Source of the DNA: Caccovicinus sp051878975
GTDB lineage: Bacteria > Bacillota > Clostridia > Lachnospirales > Lachnospiraceae
Assembly (NCBI GenBank): GCA_051878975.1
Contig: JBJELD010000026.1
Location: 1 to 19,281 of the forward strand
Direction of reading: 5' to 3'
DNA: 19,281 nucleotides
Of this stretch, positions 9,475-17,398 are shown one piece after another. How positions within the stretch are numbered: the first letter of the stretch is position 1; every line of letters begins with the position of its first letter. The translations under genes and the position numbers were made by a program. The notes beneath the pieces are model-generated. The model was not told the origin of the DNA and searched no databases. It worked only from the letters and a program-made list of their open reading frames with translations.

Positions 9475-9486
9475 GAACATTTGTTC
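9475..9486 (-). promoter_or_regulatory. LexA (SOS) box 1, upstream of the -35
   Basis: GAACATTTGTTC, with a C before it on the plus strand, is a perfect LexA operator core. Its centre is 63 bp from that of box 2, about six turns of B-DNA, so both operators face the same side of the helix. Confidence 0.85.
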
Positions 9487-9523
9487 TTTTTCGTTCCGCA
9501 AACGCCCTTTTCACATTTCACGC

Positions 9524-9566
9524 AAAAAAGGACATCCCTCCGCCAGTTTCTGACTTCAGGATATCC
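9524..9566 (-). terminator. Intrinsic terminator of galE
   Basis: GGATATCC (9566-9559) pairs with GGATGTCC (9537-9530), eight pairs including one wobble. An inner GTCAG/CTGGC stem lies inside, and six Ts (9529-9524) follow in the minus-strand transcript. It begins about 40 bp after the galE stop and separates galE from the SOS unit. Confidence 0.7.
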
Positions 9567-9607
9567 CCTGCCTGATTGATTCGTATGAAATCCTTTCCTG
9601 CTGCGCT

Positions 9608-10627
9608 TTAAGCATTCCGATAGCCGTCCGGGTTCATGGACTGCCATCTCCAGGAATCTGCACACATTTCATCGATTCCCTTTTCTGCCGTCCAGTCAAG
9701 CTCCTCCTTTGCCCTGGAAGCATCACAGTAGCAGGTCGCAATGTCGCCGGCTCTTCTCGGCTTGATCTCGTAAGGCAGCGTCTTGCCGCATGCCTTTTCA
9801 TATGCATGAAGCACATCCAGCACGCTGTAGCCATTTCCGGTTCCCAGATTGTAAATATTTACGCCGGAACCAGGAGCCAGCTTCTTTAATGCCTTCACAT
9901 GTCCTTTCGCCAGATCCACTACATGAATATAATCCCGGACACCGGTACCGTCATGAGTCGGATAATCGTTGCCAAATACACCGAGGCACTGCAGCTTTCC
10001 GACTGCCACCTGCGCGATATATGGAACCAGATTATTCGGAATTCCCTTCGGATCCTCGCCGATCAGGCCGCTCTCATGTGCGCCGATCGGGTTAAAATAG
10101 CGCAGCAGCACCACATTCCACTCCGGATCTGCCACATGCAGATCCGTTAAGATCTGCTCCAGCATTCCCTTGGTCTGTCCGTAAGGATTGGTAATGTTCC
10201 CCTTCGGGCACTCCTCTGTAATCGGCACAAATGCCGGGTCCCCGTAAACCGTTGCAGAAGAACTGAAGATAATATTCTTAACCCCGTGATTTCTCATCAC
10301 ATCACAGAGAATCAGGGTTCCGGTAATATTGTTGTGATAATACTCCAGAGGCTTTCTCACAGACTCTCCAACAGCCTTTAAACCAGCAAAATTGATTACC
10401 GAGTCGATCGATTCCTCCTCAAAAACCTTTTCCAGAGCCGGCCGGTCCAGCAGATCCACCTGATAAAATTTTACGAATTTCCCGGTGATCTTCTCAACCC
10501 GCTTTACTGCCTCCTCGCTGGAATTGTAAAGATTATCTACTACAACCACATCGTAGCCTGCATTTAACAGCTCGACACAGGTATGACTTCCAATATAACC
10601 GGCGCCGCCGGCAACTAAGATCGACAT
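9608..10627 (-). CDS. galE: UDP-glucose 4-epimerase
   Basis: GalE interconverts UDP-glucose and UDP-galactose for galactose use and cell-surface glycans. This 339-residue protein has the standard length, the NAD-binding GGAGYIGSH motif (7-15), DNLYNSS, the catalytic SSSATVYG (Ser 124) and YGQTK (Tyr149, Lys153), and the substrate region LRYFNPIGAHESGLIGEDP. An AAGGAGG site lies nine bases before the ATG at 10627. It is a single-gene unit with its own promoter and terminator and no Leloir-pathway neighbours here, which hints at a housekeeping role in envelope sugar supply. Confidence 0.97.
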   Translation of the reverse strand: MSILVAGGAGYIGSHTCVELLNAGYDVVVVDNLYNSSEEAVKRVEKITGKFVKFYQVDLLDRPALEKVFEEESIDSVINFAGLKAVGESVRKPLEYYHNNITGTLILCDVMRNHGVKNIIFSSSATVYGDPAFVPITEECPKGNITNPYGQTKGMLEQILTDLHVADPEWNVVLLRYFNPIGAHESGLIGEDPKGIPNNLVPYIAQVAVGKLQCLGVFGNDYPTHDGTGVRDYIHVVDLAKGHVKALKKLAPGSGVNIYNLGTGNGYSVLDVLHAYEKACGKTLPYEIKPRRAGDIATCYCDASRAKEELDWTAEKGIDEMCADSWRWQSMNPDGYRNA

Positions 10628-10677
10628 ATTACAAATCCTCCTTCATTTAAGTTATTCAAAATCCCCACTGCCCCTTT

Positions 10678-10706
10678 ATCATACTAAAAGGGGGCGAAGA
10701 ATTCAA
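10678..10706 (-). promoter_or_regulatory. galE promoter with overlapping palindrome
   Basis: The -35 TTGAAT (10706-10701), 17-bp spacer and -10 TATGAT (10683-10678) form a good sigma-A promoter; the start should lie near 10671. The -10 is enclosed by an inverted repeat CCCCTTT/AAAGGGG (10671-10677 and 10687-10693) that would not be transcribed as a hairpin and could be an operator. Confidence 0.65.
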
Positions 10707-10780
10707 TGTACTTTTGTTGAAAAAATTTATACTATTTGTTGATTCGCAGCGTCGGTGAAAGGATCAAACTACGCGGTTCG

Positions 10781-11458
10781 TTACAGCTTCCCTGTCACAA
10801 GGAAAAACAAAACCGGCACCAGCAGAGACGGCAGCATATTCAGAGTTTTACAGTCCTTGATCTCCAGAATCGACAGACCGGAGGTGGCAATCAGGAACCC
10901 GCCTACAATCGAAATTTCACTCATCAGCGCCTCGCTCAGAAAGCCCTGCAGAAAGGTCGCCCCCAGATAAATGGACCCCTGCCAGCAGAACAGCACCGGA
11001 GCGGCCAGCGCCATACCGATCCCGTATGTAGAAGCCAGCACAGTGGAGGTCACAAGATCCAGCGTCGCATTCGTAAATAAAAACGTATTATCGCCGTACA
11101 GCGCGCTCTGAATCGGGCCTAAAATAGACAGCGAGCCGATACAATACAAAAGAATTCCTGTGGACAGGCCTTTTCCCAGCTCCGATTTTCCCAGCTTTCC
11201 GGTCAGCCCTTTAAATTTTCCGTCAAGATCCAGCATCGTTCCCACCAGACTTCCCAGCGCAAGGCTTACGATAAACAATACCGGATACTGGCTTTTCGGC
11301 ATATTGCTGACTACAGAATTCATTCCCAGACCGGCCGCCGCCAGACCCATGGCATTGTAAAGCGCCCCCTGATATTCCGGCTTGATTCCCCGCTTCAAAA
11401 TGCTGCCCAGTATACTTCCGGTCAGTATGGTTCCCGTGTTCGCTATGGTTCCCAACAT
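10781..11458 (-). CDS. DUF554 family membrane protein (YdfK/YqgA-like)
   Basis: This 225-residue integral membrane protein has about six to seven hydrophobic segments and small-residue-rich motifs: MLGTIANTGTILTGSILGS at the start, NAMGLAAAGLGMNS, and SIVGGFLIATSGLSILEIKD near the end. These match the DUF554 family, proposed to be a transporter-like protein but without an established substrate. The ATG at 11458 has only a weak AGAG/GTG ribosome binding site. It stands alone between the polyamine operon and galE, with its own promoter. No function is claimed. Confidence 0.88.
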   Translation of the reverse strand: MLGTIANTGTILTGSILGSILKRGIKPEYQGALYNAMGLAAAGLGMNSVVSNMPKSQYPVLFIVSLALGSLVGTMLDLDGKFKGLTGKLGKSELGKGLSTGILLYCIGSLSILGPIQSALYGDNTFLFTNATLDLVTSTVLASTYGIGMALAAPVLFCWQGSIYLGATFLQGFLSEALMSEISIVGGFLIATSGLSILEIKDCKTLNMLPSLLVPVLFFLVTGKL

Positions 11459-11529
11459 AATTTTTCACTCTTTTCTCTTACTTTTTCTGTGAATGCTCCA
11501 CCGTCGTATCGACAGCACCATTCCATACG

Positions 11530-11558
11530 ATTATACACAGATACTTTTCGTTCGTAAA
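11530..11558 (-). promoter_or_regulatory. Promoter of the DUF554 gene
   Basis: A perfect -10 TATAAT (11535-11530) lies 17 bp from TTTACG (11558-11553, four of six). Transcription should start near 11523, exactly where a 33-nt hairpin-capable sequence begins (11523-11491: GAATG/CATTC outer stem, GTCG/CGAC inner stem, ATA loop). Confidence 0.65.
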
Positions 11559-11570
11559 GAAAAACCGGGG

Positions 11571-11598
11571 AAAAATGTCAAAAAGACATTTTATGTCA
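11571..11598 (-). terminator. Terminator of the polyamine operon
   Basis: Just after nspC, the hairpin GACAT-AAA-ATGTC (11597-11585) is followed by five Ts. An overlapping alternative, AAAATGTC/GACATTTT around those Ts, is also followed by Ts. Each stem is short, so termination may be partial. Confidence 0.5.
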
Positions 11599-11609
11599 GT
11601 CTGAACGCC

Positions 11610-12767
11610 CTATAAACGGCTTTTAAAATCCTCGTAGCCAAACTGCTTCCAGATCCTGCAGTCTCCGTCTCTCATAAATGCAATGGCAGGAAGCGGCATC
11701 CCATTGAAGGTATTATTTTTTACCATAGAATAGATTGCCATGTCCTCAAACACCAGTTCCTCTCCGCGCCGGAGAGGATGATCGAAGGAGTAATCCCCGA
11801 TCACATCCCCTGCCAGGCAGGTAGGACCGGCAAGGCGGTATGTAAATGCGGTTTTACCGGCAGGACCGCTGTTTTTCAGCGGCGGGCGATACGGCATCTC
11901 CAGCACATCCGGCATGTGGCAGGCGGCCGAGGTGTCCAGAACAGCAATGGAACTTCCTCCGTTTTCCACCACATCCAGCACCCTGGTCAGCAGATATCCG
12001 GCATTCAGCGCCACCGCTTCTCCCGGCTCCAGATACACCTCCAGTCCGTATCGTTCCTGAATCCGCCGGATACAGCGGATCAGTCTCGGAATATCATAGT
12101 CTTCCCGGGTGATGTGGTGCCCTCCCCCAAAATTCAGCCACTTCATCTGCGGCAGTGAAAGATACCTGCCGAATTTTTCTTCTACTGCATCCAGCGTCCG
12201 TTCCAAGTCATCCGAATTCTGCTCACAGAGGGTATGAAAATGAAGTCCCTCCACCCCGTCCAGCTTCTCCTTTGAGAACTGAGCAGCGCAGATTCCCAGC
12301 CGGGAGCCGGGCGCGCAGGGATCGTAAATCGCATGACCTTCCTGGGTAGAGCATTCCGGATTAATCCGAAGCCCGATACCGGCGCCGCAGCGTTTCGCCG
12401 TTTCCCGAAATTTTTCCAGCTGATAAAAGGAATTAAACACCACATGGTCACAGAGCTGTGCAATTTCTTCAAATTCCTCTTCCCGGTAAGCCGCACAGAA
12501 TACATGGGTCTCCAGTTTCTTCTCTTCATATCCCGGCAAAAGCGCCATTTCCTGCCGTCCAAGACGCGCCTCGTACAATCCGCTGGCCGTGGTTCCCTTC
12601 AGATAATTCCCGATCATCGGATAGGCTCCATAAGCGGAAAATGCCTTCTGCGCCAACAGGATCCTGCAGCCGCTTTCCTCCATCACCCGGTTTAAAATCT
12701 TCAGGTTTTTCTCCAGCCGGTCCTCATCAATCACATAGCAGGGAACAGGAAGCTGTTCCATCCTCAT
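11610..12767 (-). CDS. nspC: Carboxynorspermidine/carboxyspermidine decarboxylase
   Basis: NspC is a PLP-dependent alanine-racemase-fold decarboxylase that turns carboxynorspermidine or carboxyspermidine into the free polyamine. The protein has about 385 residues. PLP lysine is in LLAQKAFSAYG (Lys about 41); further family motifs are LHFHTLCEQ, WLNFGGGHHITRED, YLEPGEAVALNAGYL, CHMPDVLEMPYRPPL and GPTCLAGDVIGDY (active-site Cys). Three ATGs lie close together (12773, 12767, 12761); 12767 is favoured by its nine-base distance from GGAGG. It is the last gene of the operon, 34 bp after its pathway partner, the dehydrogenase. Confidence 0.94.
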   Translation of the reverse strand: MRMEQLPVPCYVIDEDRLEKNLKILNRVMEESGCRILLAQKAFSAYGAYPMIGNYLKGTTASGLYEARLGRQEMALLPGYEEKKLETHVFCAAYREEEFEEIAQLCDHVVFNSFYQLEKFRETAKRCGAGIGLRINPECSTQEGHAIYDPCAPGSRLGICAAQFSKEKLDGVEGLHFHTLCEQNSDDLERTLDAVEEKFGRYLSLPQMKWLNFGGGHHITREDYDIPRLIRCIRRIQERYGLEVYLEPGEAVALNAGYLLTRVLDVVENGGSSIAVLDTSAACHMPDVLEMPYRPPLKNSGPAGKTAFTYRLAGPTCLAGDVIGDYSFDHPLRRGEELVFEDMAIYSMVKNNTFNGMPLPAIAFMRDGDCRIWKQFGYEDFKSRL

Positions 12768-12801
12768 TCTCATATTCCTCCGTTTTGACTCGTTTGTCTT
12801 T

Positions 12802-14004
12802 CTAATCCACCAGGTCCGGATTCTCGGAAATCTTCCACGGAAGTCCCCATTTATTCAATGCATCCATAAAAGGATCCGGATCAAATTCCTCGATATTAAA
12901 TACACCCGGTCCCTTCCAGGTTCCGGTTACCAACATCATGGCACCGATCATGGCCGGAACGCCGGTGGTGTAAGCTACAGCCTGAGAACCGACCTCCTTA
13001 TAGCATTCCTGATGGTCGCAGGTGTTGTAAATATACAGCTTTTTTTCCACACCATCCTTCTTGCCGATGAAAATGCAGCCAATGTTGGTCTTCCCCCTGG
13101 TTCTCGGTCCCAGAGAAGATGGGTCAGGCAGAACCGCCTTTAAAAACTGCAGCGGAACGATTTCTTTCCCCTCAAACACGATCGGCTCAATAGAGGTCAT
13201 ACCTACGTTTTCCAGGCATTTTAAATGCGTCAGATAGCTTTGTCCAAAGGTCATGAAAAAACGGATCCGTTTGATTCCCGGAATATTTAATGCCAGGGAT
13301 TCAATCTCCTCATGGTGCAGCAGATACATATCCTTCTCGCCGATTTCCGGGAAATGATATACCCGCTTGATCTCCATCGGCTCCGTCTCAACCCAGCGTC
13401 CGTTCTCCCAGTAAGAGCCCTTTGCCGACACCTCGCGAATGTTGATTTCCGGATTAAAATTGGTTGCAAACGGATATCCGTGGTCTCCCGCATTGCAGTC
13501 CAGAATGTCAATATAATGGATCTCATCAAAATAATGCTTCAGCGCATAAGCAGAAAATACGCTGGTCACGCCAGGATCAAAGCCGCTTCCCAAAAGCGCC
13601 GTAATGCCTGCCTCCTTGAATTTTTCCCGGTATGCCCACTGCCATTTGTATTCAAATTTAGCCGTATCCTCCGGCTCATAATTAGCCGTGTCGATGTAAT
13701 CCACCTTACATGCCAGACAGGCATCCATGATGTGCAGATCCTGATACGGAAGCGCCAGATTAAGCACTGCATCCGGCTGAACCTCCTTGATCAGAGCTAC
13801 CAGTTCCGGCACGTTGTCCGCATCCACCTTGGCGGTGGTGATCTTTGTTTTCGTGGTGCCCTCCAGCTTCTCCTTCAGTGCATCACATTTAGACCTGGTG
13901 CGGCTTGCAATACAGATCTCCTCAAACACTTCACTGTTCTGGCAGCATTTGTGAATGGCTACACTGGCCACGCCGCCGCATCCGATAATTAAAAGTCTCG
14001 CCAT
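12802..14004 (-). CDS. Saccharopine dehydrogenase-like carboxy(nor)spermidine dehydrogenase
   Basis: The 400-residue protein starts with a Rossmann NAD(P) motif, LLIIGCGGVASVAIHKC, followed by the CIASRTRSKCDAL adenine-binding region and NLALPYQDLHIMDACL, typical of the saccharopine dehydrogenase family. TANYEPED, LLGSGFDPGVTSVFSAYALK, LDCNAGDHGYPFATNFNP and ASLG-type C-terminal motifs match the carboxynorspermidine synthase branch. That enzyme condenses a diamine (putrescine or 1,3-diaminopropane) with aspartate semialdehyde and reduces the product. The adjacent nspC supports this over lysine biosynthesis. An AGGAGG site lies eight bases before the ATG. Which diamine is used cannot be read from sequence. 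Confidence 0.92.
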   Translation of the reverse strand: MARLLIIGCGGVASVAIHKCCQNSEVFEEICIASRTRSKCDALKEKLEGTTKTKITTAKVDADNVPELVALIKEVQPDAVLNLALPYQDLHIMDACLACKVDYIDTANYEPEDTAKFEYKWQWAYREKFKEAGITALLGSGFDPGVTSVFSAYALKHYFDEIHYIDILDCNAGDHGYPFATNFNPEINIREVSAKGSYWENGRWVETEPMEIKRVYHFPEIGEKDMYLLHHEEIESLALNIPGIKRIRFFMTFGQSYLTHLKCLENVGMTSIEPIVFEGKEIVPLQFLKAVLPDPSSLGPRTRGKTNIGCIFIGKKDGVEKKLYIYNTCDHQECYKEVGSQAVAYTTGVPAMIGAMMLVTGTWKGPGVFNIEEFDPDPFMDALNKWGLPWKISENPDLVD

Positions 14005-14085
14005 TTCTTTTTCCTCCTGGTAAGCGGCTCTCCGTCCGTTTCCAAACGGTCCTCCCGCTTTTCTTTTTTGTGCTGTATTTGCTTC

Positions 14086-14961
14086 TTATTTCTGTGCAGC
14101 GATCCGGCTGCAGATTCCGATCAGGAACTCCCGCACAAGCTTTCCGGCCACCGCCGTGGACACCCCGGTCGGATCACAGGCGGGGCAAAGCTCATTCACA
14201 TCACAGCCCACAATCCGCAAGGCGCGGCTGGTTTTCAACAGTGCCTCCAGAAGCGCCTCAAAGGATACGCCTCCTGCCTCCGGCGTTCCGGTTCCGGGGA
14301 ACACGGAAGGGTCCAGAACATCCAGATCTACCGTCACATAAACCGGCTTTCCAGCCAGAGCTTCCAGGCAGTCCTCCAGCCCTTCCAGGTCAAATTTATG
14401 TGTAAAAACATGTCCTTCCCGGCTCCAGGCAAATTCTTCCCGGTCTCCGGAACGGATTCCGAACTGGAAAATCTTGTTATCTCCAACCAGCTCCCAGCAC
14501 CTTCTCAGCACACAGGCATGGGAAAGTCCGGTTCCCAGATAATCCTCCCGCAGATCCGCATGGGCATCAAAATGCAGGATGTGAAGATCCGGATAGATTC
14601 TGACAGCCGCACGCACCGCCGCCAGGGTTACCAGATGCTCGCCGCCCAGCATAAACGGGATCTTTCCGTCCCGGAGAATCCTGTCCGACCGCTCCTCCAG
14701 CTGCTCCAGAGCCAGCCTCGCATCCCCGATGCAAAGCTCCACATCACCGCTGTCAAATACTTCATAATCCGTCAAATCCTGATCCTGATATGGACTGTAG
14801 GTCTCCAGACCGAAGGATTCCGACCGGATTGCCCGGCTCCCGAACCGGGTCCCCGGCCGAAAAGAGGTGGTGGAATCAAAAGGCGCTCCGTAGAGAACAA
14901 CCTTTGCTTCCTCGTAGGCTGCATCGCAGCCGATAAAGGTTTCAACATTCTGATTCAACAT
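14086..14961 (-). CDS. speB: Agmatinase (agmatine ureohydrolase)
   Basis: This 291-residue ureohydrolase hydrolyses agmatine to putrescine and urea using two manganese ions. Metal-ligand motifs are complete: GGEHLVT (about 106), FDAHADLRED (about 131-140) and VTVDLDVLDPSVFPGTGTPE (about 209-228). The N-terminal GAPFDSTTSFRPGTRFG is typical of agmatinase rather than arginase. An AAGGAG site sits ten bases before the ATG at 14961. It is 39 bp after speE and 81 bp before the dehydrogenase. The preceding decarboxylase would provide its substrate. Confidence 0.95.
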   Translation of the reverse strand: MLNQNVETFIGCDAAYEEAKVVLYGAPFDSTTSFRPGTRFGSRAIRSESFGLETYSPYQDQDLTDYEVFDSGDVELCIGDARLALEQLEERSDRILRDGKIPFMLGGEHLVTLAAVRAAVRIYPDLHILHFDAHADLREDYLGTGLSHACVLRRCWELVGDNKIFQFGIRSGDREEFAWSREGHVFTHKFDLEGLEDCLEALAGKPVYVTVDLDVLDPSVFPGTGTPEAGGVSFEALLEALLKTSRALRIVGCDVNELCPACDPTGVSTAVAGKLVREFLIGICSRIAAQK

Positions 14962-15000
14962 TTTCTGACTTCTCCTTTTTCTGCCTGCAGCGGCAGATGC

Positions 15001-15864
15001 TTATCTTCCATTCTGCTCCACATCCCGCAGAAGCTCTTCCACATAGGCCGGCAGCATAAATGCGCCGGTGTGCAGCCGGGTGGTGTAATATTTCGTTCTC
15101 AGACCCAGCAGATTCCACTGAACTTCCTGAAGATCGTGAACCGGATGGTACCGTTTTGAGGCAAAACCGAACAGCCAGTGTCCCGACGGGTAGGTAGGAA
15201 TATGTGCCTGATAGACCCGGCTGATCGGGAAGCTTTCCACGATCCGTTTATGCGCCCGCTGACAGGCCACGGCATCATCCGGATAGAAGGGACTTTCATG
15301 CTGATTCACCATGATTCCGTCTTCCTTTAACGCCTTATAGCAGTTTCCGTAAAATTCTTTCGTAAAAAGTCCTTCTCCCGGTCCAAATGGATCGGTAGAA
15401 TCCACAATAATCAGATCATAAGCATCCTCCCTGGAACGGACAAACCGGAGGCCGTCCTCATAAACGATCTTGACTCTCGGATCATCCAGTCGGCAGGCTG
15501 TCTGCGGAAGATACTTTCTGCTGACCTCCACCACAAGCGGATCAATCTCCACCATATCGATCTGTCGGATCGTGCCGTACCGGGTCAGCTCCCGGATCAC
15601 TCCGCCGTCACCGGCTCCGATCACCAGCACCTGCTCCACCGACGGATGCACGGCCATCGGCACATGGGTAATCATCTCATGATAAATAAATTCATCCCGC
15701 TCCGTCAGCATCATATAGCCGTCCAGCGTCAGGAACCGCCCGAATTCTTTGGATTCAAACACATCGATCCGCTGAAAATCACTTTGTCCCGTATAAAGCT
15801 GACGGTCCACCCGGATCGAAAATTTCACATCCGGCGTGTGATTCTCCGTAAACCACATTTCCAT
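15001..15864 (-). CDS. speE: Spermidine synthase (polyamine aminopropyltransferase)
   Basis: SpeE transfers the aminopropyl group of decarboxylated SAM to putrescine. The protein has 287 residues, the family length. An N-terminal beta domain (FQRIDVFESKEFGRFLTLDG) is followed by a Rossmann methyltransferase-like fold with VLVIGAGDGGVIREL (about 79-93), the ribose-binding MVEIDP and the catalytic IVDSTDPFGPGEGLFTKEFY (about 153-172). The start is the ATG at 15864, two bases after the speA stop, with AAAGGAG inside the end of speA. The same frame stays open into speA but that extension is not real. Tight spacing suggests translational coupling. Confidence 0.96.
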   Translation of the reverse strand: MEMWFTENHTPDVKFSIRVDRQLYTGQSDFQRIDVFESKEFGRFLTLDGYMMLTERDEFIYHEMITHVPMAVHPSVEQVLVIGAGDGGVIRELTRYGTIRQIDMVEIDPLVVEVSRKYLPQTACRLDDPRVKIVYEDGLRFVRSREDAYDLIIVDSTDPFGPGEGLFTKEFYGNCYKALKEDGIMVNQHESPFYPDDAVACQRAHKRIVESFPISRVYQAHIPTYPSGHWLFGFASKRYHPVHDLQEVQWNLLGLRTKYYTTRLHTGAFMLPAYVEELLRDVEQNGR

Positions 15865-15866
15865 CT

Positions 15867-17330
15867 CTAGTCCACTCCTTTCAGCACATTCAGATTTCGG
15901 ATGTCCGGGTCCTCCGTACCGGTCATGGAACACCCCTTTTCCTTTGCATACCGGATATATTCCAGAATATCCATAGTGATCCGTTCTCCCGGAGCCAGGA
16001 TCGGGATTCCAGGCGGATAACACATGACAAATTCCGAGCAGATCCGTCCTTCCGTTTCCATAAGCGGAAGAGATTCTTTTTCTGCATAAAACGCTTCCTG
16101 GGGCGAAACCGCCACCCTGGGCGGCAGATATTCCTGAGTCAGAAGACCGCTTTTATCCCGCTTAAACCGCCGCCGGATCTCCGCCAGCGCGCTGACCAGC
16201 CGCTCGATGTTTTTCACCCGATCCCCGATGGAAATGTAGGCCAGGATATTCCCCAGATCACCGAACTCAATCTGAATATCGTATTCATCCCGCAGAAGAT
16301 CATAAACTTCAATCCCGGCCAGACCGATATCCAGCGTGTACACCGACAGCTTGGTGATATCAAAATCGTAAACGCTGTCATTGTTCACCAGTTCCCGGGA
16401 GTAGGCATAATAGCCGCCGATGGCATTGATTTCCTCTCTGGCATACTGTGCCAGACGAATCACGTTCTGGAATTCCTCCCGGCCCCGGACTGCCAGATTC
16501 CGACGGGAAATATCCAGACTGGTTAAAAGCAGGTAAGAACCGCTGGTGGTCTGCGTCAGATTGATGATCTGGCGCACATACCCGGCATTGACCCCCGGTC
16601 CGGCAAGCAGAAAGGAGCTCTGCGTCAGACTTCCGCCGGATTTATGCATGCTGACCGCCGCCAGATCCGCCCCCGCATCCATGGCCGATATGGGAAGATA
16701 CTCCCCGAAGTAAAAATGCGTTCCGTGAGCCTCATCCGCCAGCACCTTCATGCCTCTCTTATGTGCCATTTTCACAATGTAACGGATATCCGAACAGATG
16801 CCATAATAGGTCGGATTATTTACCAGCACCGCTTTGGCATCCGGATTCTGATCCATCACCTCCTCCAGCTGGGAAATCTTCATTCCCAGAGGAATTCCCA
16901 GCCTCGGCTCCATGTCCGGATTTACATAGACCGGAACTGCGCCGCAGAGAATCATGGCATTGATTACGCTTCGGTGTACATTTCTCGGAAGAATGATCTT
17001 ATCCCCCCGCTTCACCACACTTAAAATCATAGCCTGCACGGCTGACGTCGTGCCTCCTACCATAAAAAAGGCATGCGCCGCATGAAACGCCTCTGCCGCC
17101 AGCTCCTCTGCATCCCGGATCACCGAAACCGGATGGCATAGATTGTCCAGCGGCTTCATGGAATTCACATCGTTGCTGACACAGGCCTCTCCCAAAAGCG
17201 CTTTCAGTTCCGGATTCCCCTGTCCCCGCTTATGTCCCGGTACATCAAAAGGCACCACCCGGCTTTTGTGAAACCGTTCCAGTGCTTCATAGATCGGCGC
17301 ATCGGTCTGTAAAAGTTTCTTTCGTTCCAT
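15867..17330 (-). CDS. speA: Arginine decarboxylase (Orn/Lys/Arg decarboxylase, fold type I)
   Basis: A PLP enzyme of 487 residues, the short Bacillus-SpeA-like form. The N-terminal APIYEALERFHKSRVVPFDV, PGHKRG, FFMVGGTTSAVQAMI, LADEAHGTHFYFGE (PLP-binding Asp/His about 199-205) and VSMHKSGGSLTQSS (Schiff-base Lys 230) are visible, and the C-terminal domain ends in EFVMCYPPGIPILAPGERI. Sequence cannot separate arginine from lysine specificity, but an agmatinase in the same operon favours arginine to agmatine. The ATG at 17330 has only a weak purine-rich ribosome binding site. It is 68 bp after speD. Confidence 0.92.
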   Translation of the reverse strand: MERKKLLQTDAPIYEALERFHKSRVVPFDVPGHKRGQGNPELKALLGEACVSNDVNSMKPLDNLCHPVSVIRDAEELAAEAFHAAHAFFMVGGTTSAVQAMILSVVKRGDKIILPRNVHRSVINAMILCGAVPVYVNPDMEPRLGIPLGMKISQLEEVMDQNPDAKAVLVNNPTYYGICSDIRYIVKMAHKRGMKVLADEAHGTHFYFGEYLPISAMDAGADLAAVSMHKSGGSLTQSSFLLAGPGVNAGYVRQIINLTQTTSGSYLLLTSLDISRRNLAVRGREEFQNVIRLAQYAREEINAIGGYYAYSRELVNNDSVYDFDITKLSVYTLDIGLAGIEVYDLLRDEYDIQIEFGDLGNILAYISIGDRVKNIERLVSALAEIRRRFKRDKSGLLTQEYLPPRVAVSPQEAFYAEKESLPLMETEGRICSEFVMCYPPGIPILAPGERITMDILEYIRYAKEKGCSMTGTEDPDIRNLNVLKGVD

Positions 17331-17398
17331 CTTCTCTTGTTCTCACCTTCCCGTCCTTTTCCTGCAGCATGACAGCCGCCACGAACAACTGCTTTCAA

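Noticed and set aside
9377..9514. Longer radical SAM protein starting at 9514
   Set aside because: The added residues are basic and low-complexity, and they span both LexA boxes and the promoter.
14068..15159. Long plus-strand reading frame (363 codons) opposite speB
   Set aside because: It is antisense to speB and part of speE, has no recognisable motifs or ribosome binding site, and reads as a shadow of their codon bias.
15865..16023. N-terminal extension of speE
   Set aside because: The frame is open into speA, but SpeE homology and a good ribosome binding site start at 15864.
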